Positions 1-5,181 of a DNA stretch of 5,181 nucleotides are shown one piece after another. A program made the position numbers and the translations under genes. Position 1 is the first letter of the stretch. Each line of letters begins with the position of its first letter. The notes beneath the pieces are model-generated. The model did no database searches. It saw nothing but the letters and a program-made list of their open reading frames with translations, and had not been told where the DNA came from. Source of the DNA: JACCZX01 sp040003315 (GTDB lineage: Bacteria > Pseudomonadota > Gammaproteobacteria > Burkholderiales > Burkholderiaceae_F); the NCBI GenBank assembly GCA_040003315.1, contig JBDUCU010000163.1, positions 1-5,181 on the forward strand, given 5' to 3'.

Positions 1-1205
1 AGATGTTTGTCGGTGTCGGCGCGGCACGCGTGCGCGACATGTTCGACCAGGCGAAAAAGCACGCGCCGTGCATCATCTTCATCGACGAGATCGATGCGGT
101 CGGCCGCCAGCGCGGGGCCGGCCTTGGCGGTGGCAACGACGAGCGTGAGCAGACGCTGAATCAGATGCTGGTCGAGATGGACGGGTTCGAGACGGGCATG
201 GGCGTGATCGTGATCGCGGCGACCAACCGTCCTGACGTCCTCGACCCGGCGCTGCTGCGTCCGGGCCGATTCGATCGCCAGGTGGTTGTGCCGCTGCCGG
301 ACATTCGCGGTCGCGAACAGATTTTGAATGTGCATATGCGCAAGGTACCGATCGGCGCCGACGTGCGCGCCGACCTGCTGGCGCGCGGCTCGCCGGGTTT
401 TTCCGGTGCCGACCTCGCCAACCTGGTTAACGAGGCGGCATTGTTTGCAGCACGCCGCAGCGCACGAGTGGTCGAGATGGTCGACTTCGAAAAGGCCAAG
501 GACAAGATCATGATGGGGGCCGAGCGCAAATCGATGGTCATGACCGACGAAGAGCGCTTGAACACCGCCTATCACGAGTCGGGTCATACGCTGGTGGCAA
601 AACTAATGCCGAAATCCGACCCGGTGCACAAGGTCACGATCATCCCGCGCGGCCGAGCATTGGGCCTGACGATGCAGTTGCCGGAGCAGGATCGCTACGC
701 CTACGACCGGCAGTATTTGTTGAGCCGGATCGCGGTTCTGTTCGGCGGACGGATCGCCGAAGAAGTCTTCATGAATCAGATGACGACGGGTGCCAGCAAC
801 GACTTCGAGCGTGCCACGCAGATGGCGCGCGACATGGTGACGCGCTACGGCATGAGCGATGCACTCGGTCCGATGGTCTACGCAGAAAATGAAGGCGAGA
901 TCTTCCTGGGCCGCTCGATCACCAAGACCACCAACGTCTCCGAGGAAACGATGCGAAAGGTCGACGCTGAAATCCGTCGCATCATCGATGAGCAATATGG
1001 CCTTGCTCGCAAGCTCATCGAGGAGAATCGAGACAAGGTCGAAGCGCTGGCCAAGGCGCTGCTCGAGTGGGAAACCATCGATGCCGAGCAGATCGACGAC
1101 ATCATGGCCGGCCGCCCGCCGCGCCCACCGAAATCGACGAGCTCGCTGCCGCCGACCGGCGGCAAGCCCGCGAGCGATCCCGGGGTCGTGGTGCAGCCCG
1201 CGTAA
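1..1205 (+). CDS. ftsH: ATP-dependent zinc metalloprotease FtsH (5' end cut off by window edge)
   Basis: Membrane-anchored AAA+ protease that extracts and degrades misfolded membrane proteins and short-lived regulators; it works as a hexamer at the inner membrane. About 400 residues are visible, numbered here from the Met codon at position 3. That Met is internal: the text starts inside the AAA domain at the aromatic pore loop (F2-V3-G4). By comparison with E. coli FtsH about 226 residues are missing upstream, including both membrane segments and Walker A. Visible motifs are Walker B (IIFIDEI, 24-30), the second region of homology with arginine fingers R86 and R89 (RPGRFDR), the zinc-protease motif HESGH (191-195), and TGASND (262-267), whose Asp is the likely third zinc ligand. 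The tail from about residue 371 is proline-rich and poorly conserved. The reading frame is intact and ends at TAA 1203-1205, just before an intrinsic terminator. Identity is certain; the true start lies outside the window. Confidence 0.97.
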   Translation, partial: MFVGVGAARVRDMFDQAKKHAPCIIFIDEIDAVGRQRGAGLGGGNDEREQTLNQMLVEMDGFETGMGVIVIAATNRPDVLDPALLRPGRFDRQVVVPLPDIRGREQILNVHMRKVPIGADVRADLLARGSPGFSGADLANLVNEAALFAARRSARVVEMVDFEKAKDKIMMGAERKSMVMTDEERLNTAYHESGHTLVAKLMPKSDPVHKVTIIPRGRALGLTMQLPEQDRYAYDRQYLLSRIAVLFGGRIAEEVFMNQMTTGASNDFERATQMARDMVTRYGMSDALGPMVYAENEGEIFLGRSITKTTNVSEETMRKVDAEIRRIIDEQYGLARKLIEENRDKVEALAKALLEWETIDAEQIDDIMAGRPPRPPKSTSSLPPTGGKPASDPGVVVQPA

Positions 1206-1220
1206 TACGCGGAGCGAAAG

Positions 1221-1250
1221 AAGAGGGCCGGAAGCATCCGGCCTTTTTTT
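1221..1250 (+). terminator. Rho-independent terminator after ftsH
   Basis: A perfect 6-bp GC stem (GGCCGG 1226-1231 with CCGGCC 1238-1243) closes a six-base loop and is followed by seven T residues (1244-1250). The A-rich bases just upstream (1221-1225) can pair with the T run and lengthen the stem. It begins 16 nt after the ftsH stop codon. It should end most ftsH transcripts, so folP-glmM needs either readthrough or its own promoter. Confidence 0.93.
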
Positions 1251-1262
1251 CGCGTTTCTACA

Positions 1263-2144
1263 ATGCATCGGATGCGAATCAATCAGACCGAGATGCAACC
1301 AGGACCCGCGTGGTTGGTGCGTGGCCGCTCGTTGGTGGCCGATCGCGTGCTGATCATGGGAATCATTAACGTGACGCCGGATTCCTTTTCCGACGGCGGT
1401 CACTATCTTGACCATAGCGAGGCACTCGCTCGTGCCGGCCAGTTAATCGATGAAGGCGCCGACGTTATCGACATCGGCGGCGAATCGACGCGGCCAGGGG
1501 CAGCCAGCGTATCGGTCAGTGAAGAGATCGAACGCGTGGTGCCGTTGGTCCAAGCACTGGCGGATACGGGTGCGATGGTGTCGGTCGACACCTCCAAGCC
1601 AGAGGTGATGCGCGAGGCTCTCGCTGCCGGCGCCGCCATCATCAACGACGTGCGTGCCCTGCGTGAGCCGGGCGCGCTCGATGTTGTCGCGGCCAGCGAC
1701 TGTGGGGTGGTGCTGATGCACATGCAGGGCACACCGCGCACGATGCAGCTTGCTCCGAGCTATGACGACGTCACTCAGGAAGTACTTCACTTTTTGACCG
1801 AGCGGATCGGACATCTGCGCGCGCACGCGATCGATCCGGCGCGCGTTGCCGTCGATCCCGGATTCGGCTTCGGCAAGAGCATCGAGCATAATTTCACGCT
1901 GCTGTCTGAATTGTCGGTACTCAAGCGCATGCATCGTCCGCTGTTGGTTGGCCTTTCCCGCAAGTCGATGTTGGGTGCAGCCACGGGCCGTGGCGTCTGG
2001 GAGCGCATCGCGGCATCTGCCGCTGCCGCAGTGCTGGCGGCCGAGCGCGGCGCGAACATCGTGCGCGTACATGATGTTGCAGCAACGCGCGACGCACTGG
2101 GCGTCCTGCGGATGATGCAGGCGAACTCGCTGACTGCGACATGA
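1263..2144 (+). CDS. folP: Dihydropteroate synthase
   Basis: Cytosolic folate-pathway enzyme that condenses 6-hydroxymethyl-dihydropterin pyrophosphate with p-aminobenzoate to give dihydropteroate; it is the target of sulfonamides. The longest reading is 293 residues. Family motifs occur in order: NVTPDSFSDGG (36-46), GGESTRPGA (72-80), SVDTSKPEV (107-115), IIND (126-129), LMHMQGTP (151-158), DPGFGFGK (198-205), GLSRKS (230-235) and RVHD (268-271). Residues tied to sulfonamide resistance are in the sensitive form: F42 and P78 match E. coli F28 and P64, and there is no Sul-type insertion. The start is uncertain. ATG codons lie at 1263, 1272 and 1293, none with a good Shine-Dalgarno sequence. 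The one at 1293 gives an N-terminus closest in length to E. coli FolP (conserved MGI Met at residue 22, against 18). The 3' end overlaps glmM by 4 nt. Function is near certain; the start is not. Confidence 0.96.
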   Translation: MHRMRINQTEMQPGPAWLVRGRSLVADRVLIMGIINVTPDSFSDGGHYLDHSEALARAGQLIDEGADVIDIGGESTRPGAASVSVSEEIERVVPLVQALADTGAMVSVDTSKPEVMREALAAGAAIINDVRALREPGALDVVAASDCGVVLMHMQGTPRTMQLAPSYDDVTQEVLHFLTERIGHLRAHAIDPARVAVDPGFGFGKSIEHNFTLLSELSVLKRMHRPLLVGLSRKSMLGAATGRGVWERIAASAAAAVLAAERGANIVRVHDVAATRDALGVLRMMQANSLTAT

Positions 2145-3502
2145 GGACGAAGCGGCGGTATTTCGGTACAGATGGAGTGCGCGGCACCGTGGGAGCGCCG
2201 CCGATTACGCCAGAATTCGTGCTCCGATTGGGTCAGGCCACCGGACGGGCGCTCAGATCAATGAGCAAACAAGCGGTTGATCAGCGGCTGACGGTATTGA
2301 TCGGAAAGGACACGCGTATCTCCGGCTACATGCTGGAGGCCGCGCTTGAGGCGGGACTGTCGAGCGCGGGCGTCGACGTGTTGCTGAGCGGGCCGCTGCC
2401 CACGCCCGGCGTTGCCTATCTGACCCGCGCGCTGCGGCTCGACGCCGGCATCGTGATCAGCGCTTCACACAACCCCTATCCGGACAATGGCATCAAGTTC
2501 TTCTCGGCGCGCGGAAAGAAGCTTGCCGATGAAGTTGAGACGCGCATTGAATCGGAGCTCGAGCAGCCGTGGCAGTGCGTTGAGTCAAGGCAATTGGGCA
2601 AGGCGCGGCGACTTGACGACGCAGCCGGACGGTACATCGAGTTTTGCAAACGCACGTTTCCGAACGAGGCCGATCTGAAGGGCTTGAAGATCGTCGTCGA
2701 TAGTGCGCATGGTGCCGCTTATCACGTCGCGCCGCCGGTGTTTCACGAACTGGGCGCAGAAGTCGTATCGCTTGGCGCGTCCCCAAACGGAATCAACATT
2801 AACGACGGTGTGGGTGCCGTTTACGCTGCGCATCTGGCCGGTGCAGTGCAGGCGAATCACGCGGATTTCGGAATTGCGCTCGACGGCGACGCAGATCGCG
2901 TCGTCATCGCCGACGCCGACGGTCGCATTTATAACGGCGACGAGTTGCTGTACATCATCGTGCGCGAGCGGATGCGGCGGCAGCGGGTCAAGGGTGTGGT
3001 CGGAACGCTGATGACCAATTTTTCGCTCGAGCGAAGGCTGCGCGAGCTTGACGTGCCATTTGAACGTGCTGCGGTTGGCGATCGTTACGTGCTGGAGTTG
3101 CTGGAAGAAAGGGGATGGTTATACGGTGGCGAAGGCTCGGGTCATCTTCTTTGCCTTGATTGCCATACTACGGGCGACGGAATCGTCAGTGCGTTGCAGG
3201 TGCTGTCCGCTGTGAGGAGGCAGCAAGCGTCGTTGGCCGAGATGACCGCCGATTTGGTTCTGATGCCGCAGGCGCTGGTCAATGCCCGCGTCACTCGCGA
3301 TTTCGACTGGACCGCGCATGCGGCCCTGGTGGCCGCAGTCTCCGACGTCGAACGTGAGCTCAATGGCAGCGGCCGTGTTCTGATCCGGCCGTCGGGTACC
3401 GAGCCGGTTCTGCGCGTAATGGTCGAGGCGTCGGAAGCAAACGTTGCAGAAACAATGGCACATCGGCTGGCGCGTGTCGCAGTCCAGCCGATGCCGCAAT
3501 AG
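2141..3502 (+). CDS. glmM: Phosphoglucosamine mutase
   Basis: Converts glucosamine-6-phosphate to glucosamine-1-phosphate in the cytosol, between GlmS and GlmU on the route to UDP-GlcNAc for peptidoglycan and LPS. The 453-residue protein has the usual family length and four-domain order. Visible are the N-terminal FGTDGVRG (8-15), the active-site loop ISASHNP (106-112) whose phosphorylated serine is S109, the Mg-binding loop DGDADR (248-253, aspartates 248, 250 and 252), the sugar-recognition loop GEGSGH (330-335), and the phosphate-binding loop RPSGTEP (416-422). The metal loop has Ala where E. coli has Gly (DGDGDR), a substitution I believe is normal in this group. The ATG overlaps the folP stop as ATGA and no strong Shine-Dalgarno precedes it, so translational coupling to folP is likely. 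An alternative phosphohexomutase role (PGM/PMM) is unlikely given the GlmM-type N-terminus and neighbours. Confidence 0.97.
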   Translation: MRTKRRYFGTDGVRGTVGAPPITPEFVLRLGQATGRALRSMSKQAVDQRLTVLIGKDTRISGYMLEAALEAGLSSAGVDVLLSGPLPTPGVAYLTRALRLDAGIVISASHNPYPDNGIKFFSARGKKLADEVETRIESELEQPWQCVESRQLGKARRLDDAAGRYIEFCKRTFPNEADLKGLKIVVDSAHGAAYHVAPPVFHELGAEVVSLGASPNGININDGVGAVYAAHLAGAVQANHADFGIALDGDADRVVIADADGRIYNGDELLYIIVRERMRRQRVKGVVGTLMTNFSLERRLRELDVPFERAAVGDRYVLELLEERGWLYGGEGSGHLLCLDCHTTGDGIVSALQVLSAVRRQQASLAEMTADLVLMPQALVNARVTRDFDWTAHAALVAAVSDVERELNGSGRVLIRPSGTEPVLRVMVEASEANVAETMAHRLARVAVQPMPQ

Positions 3503-3526
3503 GGACGAGTTTCGGTCCGCTTCGAC

Positions 3527-3558
3527 GCCGCCGAGACCCAAGTTATCTTTTCGGCGGC
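3527..3558. other. Inverted repeat between convergent glmM and fasciclin genes
   Basis: GCCGCCGA (3527-3534) is exactly complementary to TCGGCGGC (3551-3558), with a 16-nt spacer. In plus-strand RNA a G-U and an A-U pair could extend the stem to 10 bp. It lies 24 nt after the glmM stop and straddles the fasciclin stop codon (TAA, 3545-3543 on the minus strand). Neither strand has a T run after it, so it is not a canonical intrinsic terminator. It may still be a shared 3'-end hairpin that pauses polymerase or stabilises both mRNAs. Chance GC-rich pairing cannot be excluded. Confidence 0.45.
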
Positions 3559-4016
3559 AGCAGCACGCGATCGATCACGTGCACCACCCCGTTGGTGGCG
3601 GCCTTGTCGGCGCCGGTGACGAGCGCCTCGTCGATCGTGACAAAGTTTGCCGTTCTTGCCACCGCGATGTCGGCGCCGTTCACGGTCTTGACGTGGCCGG
3701 CCTTGACGTCAGCGGCCGACGCCTTGGAGGCCACGACGTGATACGTCAGCACCTGCTTCAGCATCTCCTTGTTGCCCGCGAGTGCACCCATCGTCTTTGC
3801 AGGCACGGCGCTGAACGCTTTGTTCGTCGGTGCGAACACCGTATAAGGGCCAGCGCTTGACAACGTTTCGTTCAAGCCCGCTTCGTTGATCAACTTCGAA
3901 AGAGTCGAAAGGTTAGGGTCTGCGGCGATCACTTGCACGACGTTTTGTGGCTGGGTCGATGCGCAGCCTGCGAGTGACACTGCAAACAGAGCAGACATCC
4001 AAGCACGACGATTCAT
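3543..4016 (-). CDS. Fasciclin (FAS1) domain lipoprotein
   Basis: A 157-residue protein that is almost entirely one FAS1 domain behind a lipoprotein signal. The N-terminus has Arg3-Arg4, a hydrophobic stretch (about 7-15) and a lipobox L15-A16-G17-C18, so C18 should be lipidated; Ala at +2 suggests the outer membrane. The FAS1 domain runs from about 26 to 155. It shows the H1 motif around TVFAPTNKAF (59-68), the central Tyr-His pair (92-93, in LTYHVV) and the H2 motif NGVVHVIDRVLLP (142-154). FAS1 domains are adhesion or ligand-binding modules; the bacterial role is poorly defined and no enzymatic activity is claimed. The start is well supported by GAGGAG five bases upstream. It points away from pstS and towards glmM. 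A Pho-box-like repeat upstream hints at phosphate control. The family is certain; the specific function is unknown. Confidence 0.93.
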   Translation of the reverse strand: MNRRAWMSALFAVSLAGCASTQPQNVVQVIAADPNLSTLSKLINEAGLNETLSSAGPYTVFAPTNKAFSAVPAKTMGALAGNKEMLKQVLTYHVVASKASAADVKAGHVKTVNGADIAVARTANFVTIDEALVTGADKAATNGVVHVIDRVLLPPKR

Positions 4017-4021
4017 TACTG

Positions 4022-4027
4022 CTCCTC
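4022..4027 (-). promoter_or_regulatory. Ribosome binding site of the fasciclin gene
   Basis: On the minus strand, GAGGAG (plus-strand CTCCTC) lies 5 nt before the ATG at 4016-4014. It is a near-ideal Shine-Dalgarno sequence and fixes that start. Confidence 0.85.
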
Positions 4028-4043
4028 ATGATGCATTTCGCGC

Positions 4044-4077
4044 AAGGTAGGCGCCTCGAATAACACAACTGTGACAA
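4044..4077 (-). promoter_or_regulatory. Candidate Pho box and promoter for the fasciclin gene
   Basis: Read on the minus strand, TTGTCAC (4077-4071), a 4-nt spacer AGTT and GTGTTAT (4066-4060) form two 7-bp direct repeats with the 11-bp period of a PhoB site. Each matches the CTGTCAT consensus at 5 of 7 positions. Ten nt further is TACCTT (4049-4044), a weak -10 element keeping the first T, the A and the last T. A transcript from there would have a leader of about 20 nt containing the ribosome binding site. The spacing mirrors that of the pstS promoter, which supports it; the individual matches are modest. Confidence 0.45.
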
Positions 4078-4095
4078 AGGGACGGTTGTGCAGGC

Positions 4096-4125
4096 GCTCG
4101 CGAGCTCAAAATGACCGTATTGAGC
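4096..4125. other. Two overlapping palindromes between the divergent promoters
   Basis: GCTCGCGAGC (4096-4105) is a perfect 10-bp palindrome. It shares its last two bases with an inverted repeat, GCTCAA (4104-4109) and TTGAGC (4120-4125), separated by 10 nt. The pair lies midway between the two Pho-box candidates and outside any gene. It could be an operator for a dimeric regulator, or chance in GC-rich DNA. I recognise no specific regulator's consensus. Confidence 0.3.
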
Positions 4126-4141
4126 GAGATGACGGCGGTCG

Positions 4142-4175
4142 ATGTCACCGCTTTGTCACATGGCGTTTCTAGACT
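4142..4175 (+). promoter_or_regulatory. Candidate Pho box and promoter for pstS
   Basis: ATGTCAC (4142-4148), spacer CGCT and TTGTCAC (4153-4159) are 7-bp direct repeats with an 11-bp period, the arrangement PhoB binds. Both carry the TGTCA core; each matches CTGTCAT at 5 of 7. PhoB boxes replace the -35 element, and a -10 candidate, TAGACT (4170-4175), starts 10 nt after the box, as expected for this promoter class. The predicted start near 4182 leaves a leader of roughly 43 nt before the pstS ATG. pstS is a classic PhoB target, which makes the call credible. Confidence 0.75.
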
Positions 4176-4214
4176 GCCGTCGTTCGGCGTTGAGCCGCCG
4201 GTGTCTTTTCGTGT

Positions 4215-4219
4215 GAGGG
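4215..4219 (+). promoter_or_regulatory. Ribosome binding site of pstS
   Basis: GAGGG lies 5 nt before the ATG at 4225-4227 and selects this start, which also leaves a complete signal peptide. Confidence 0.75.
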
Positions 4220-4224
4220 TTTTG

Positions 4225-5181
4225 ATGACAGCTTCGTTTAAGTCGGTGGTGGTGGGTGGGATGCTGGCAGGAGTGGTCAGCGTTGTCAGCGCTCAGGATG
4301 TGACGGGTGCGGGCGCTTCCTTTCCGGCGCCGATATATGCCAAGTGGGCGGACGCGTACAACAAGGCGACCGGTGTGCGCATCAATTATCAGTCAGTCGG
4401 TTCGGGTGCGGGCATGCGTCAGATCCGTGGCAAGACCGTCGACTTTGGGGCGTCCGATGCGCCGTTATCCGATGCCGATCTGGCCAAGGATGGGCTGATC
4501 CAATTTCCGACGGTCATCGGCGGCGTTGTGCCGGTGGTCAGTATCAAGGGCATCAATCCGGGCCAGATGAAGCTGACCGGCCAGGTTCTCGGCGACATCT
4601 ATCTTGGAAAGATCACGCGCTGGAATGATCCGGCAATCACTGTGTTGAACCCCGGCATCGCCTTACCGGACTCGACCATCGCCGTCGTGCGCCGCGCCGA
4701 TGGCTCGGGCACCAGCTTTCTGTTCACCAATTACCTGTCGAAGGTCAACACCGAATGGAAGTCCAAGGTCGGTGAGGGTACGGCGGTCAACTGGCCGACC
4801 GGCGCCGGCGGCAAGGGCAACGAAGGCGTGTCGGCGTTCGTGCAACGCCTGCCGAATGCAATCGGTTACGTAGAGTATGCGTACGCCAAGCAAAACAAGA
4901 TGTCGTACGTTCAGTTGCGCAATCAGGCGGGTAACTTCATCGCGCCGAGCGATACGAGCTTCAAGTCGGCGGCGGTCGGTGCCGAGTGGTCGAAGAGTTT
5001 TAACCAAGTGCTGACCGATCAAGCGGGCAAGGACGCGTGGCCGATCACCGGTGCGACCTTCATCATGATGCACCTGAAGCAGGACAAGCCGCAGCAGGCG
5101 GCAGCGGCGCTTAAATTCTTCGACTGGGCCTACGCGAACGGCGACAAGATGGCCGACGAACTCGATTACGTGCCGATGCCG
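4225..5181 (+). CDS. pstS: Phosphate ABC transporter substrate-binding protein PstS (3' end beyond window)
   Basis: Periplasmic protein that captures inorganic phosphate and delivers it to the PstCAB membrane transporter; with PhoU and PhoR the Pst system also senses phosphate. The frame is open from the ATG to the window edge (319 residues, no stop). E. coli PstS has 24 residues after the matching point, so only the last C-terminal segment is missing. A Sec signal peptide is visible: Lys6, a hydrophobic core, and a probable cut after VSA (23/24). Phosphate-contact positions of E. coli PstS are conserved at a constant offset: S32 (for Thr) and F33 in GAGASFPAP, S60, D78 (VDFGASDAPL), and R157, D159, S161, G162 and T163 in RRADGSGTSF. 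Later signatures include GGKGNEGV, AIGYVEYAYAK, AWPITG and KFFDWAY. A Pho-box promoter lies upstream, and pstCAB-phoU would be expected next. Identity is near certain. Confidence 0.97.
   Translation, partial: MTASFKSVVVGGMLAGVVSVVSAQDVTGAGASFPAPIYAKWADAYNKATGVRINYQSVGSGAGMRQIRGKTVDFGASDAPLSDADLAKDGLIQFPTVIGGVVPVVSIKGINPGQMKLTGQVLGDIYLGKITRWNDPAITVLNPGIALPDSTIAVVRRADGSGTSFLFTNYLSKVNTEWKSKVGEGTAVNWPTGAGGKGNEGVSAFVQRLPNAIGYVEYAYAKQNKMSYVQLRNQAGNFIAPSDTSFKSAAVGAEWSKSFNQVLTDQAGKDAWPITGATFIMMHLKQDKPQQAAAALKFFDWAYANGDKMADELDYVPMP

Noticed and set aside
248..254. DGDADR in GlmM (residues 248-253) in place of the E. coli DGDGDR, considered as a defective metal site
   Set aside because: The three metal-binding aspartates are kept and Ala at this position is, to my knowledge, common in functional family members. 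The numbers given here are residue positions in the protein.
603..1415. A 270-codon open frame on the minus strand opposite ftsH, running into folP
   Set aside because: It is antisense to the highly conserved FtsH protease domain, crosses a clear terminator, has no recognisable domain and has the His/Arg-rich composition typical of GC-rich shadow frames.
1443..2072. A 209-codon minus-strand open frame opposite folP
   Set aside because: It lies entirely within folP, which has all DHPS motifs; the translation is Arg/His-rich with no family resemblance.
3444..3860. A plus-strand open frame from the glmM 3' end across the fasciclin gene
   Set aside because: It is antisense to a convincing FAS1 lipoprotein with lipobox and ribosome binding site; its His/Arg-rich product looks like a shadow.
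4185..4197. Small CGGC/GCCG hairpin in the predicted pstS leader, considered as a regulatory RNA element
   Set aside because: The stem is only 4 bp with no conserved context, and such stems are expected by chance in GC-rich DNA.
4307..4628. Two overlapping plus-strand open frames inside pstS
   Set aside because: Both are out-of-frame readings of pstS; the real frame starts at 4225 and lacks a stop in the window.
4663..5073. A minus-strand open frame opposite pstS
   Set aside because: The plus strand here encodes conserved PstS motifs in an uninterrupted frame to the window edge; the antisense product is Arg-rich with no recognised domain.

Overview
The window is high-GC bacterial chromosome, most likely from a betaproteobacterium of the Burkholderiaceae. 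The evidence is the gene order ftsH-folP-glmM followed by pstS, and the close resemblance of GlmM and PstS to Burkholderia-type proteins as I remember them. The genus cannot be fixed from the sequence alone. All five genes belong to known families. I found no CRISPR array, tRNA, rRNA, insertion sequence or prophage gene, and no undescribed multi-gene system.

Layout. Positions 1-1205 hold the C-terminal two thirds of ftsH, a membrane AAA+ zinc protease, and end in a clear intrinsic terminator (1221-1250). folP (dihydropteroate synthase, ending at 2144) starts almost directly after it. glmM (phosphoglucosamine mutase, 2141-3502) overlaps the folP stop by 4 nt. A small lipoprotein gene with one fasciclin (FAS1) domain lies on the minus strand at 3543-4016, converging on glmM with 40 bp between stop codons. 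A 208-bp divergent control region (4017-4224) separates it from pstS (from 4225), the periplasmic phosphate-binding protein, which runs off the right edge about two dozen codons before its expected end.

How the genes fit together. ftsH, folP and glmM are a common housekeeping neighbourhood: membrane protein quality control, folate synthesis and amino-sugar supply for peptidoglycan and LPS. pstS normally opens the pst phosphate-transport operon, which would continue beyond the window. The most informative non-coding stretch is the fasciclin/pstS spacer. It contains a good Pho-box-like direct repeat facing pstS and a second, similar repeat facing the fasciclin gene, each followed 10 nt later by a weak -10 candidate. 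If both work, the fasciclin lipoprotein is a phosphate-starvation (PhoB) gene. That is the main testable idea from this window.
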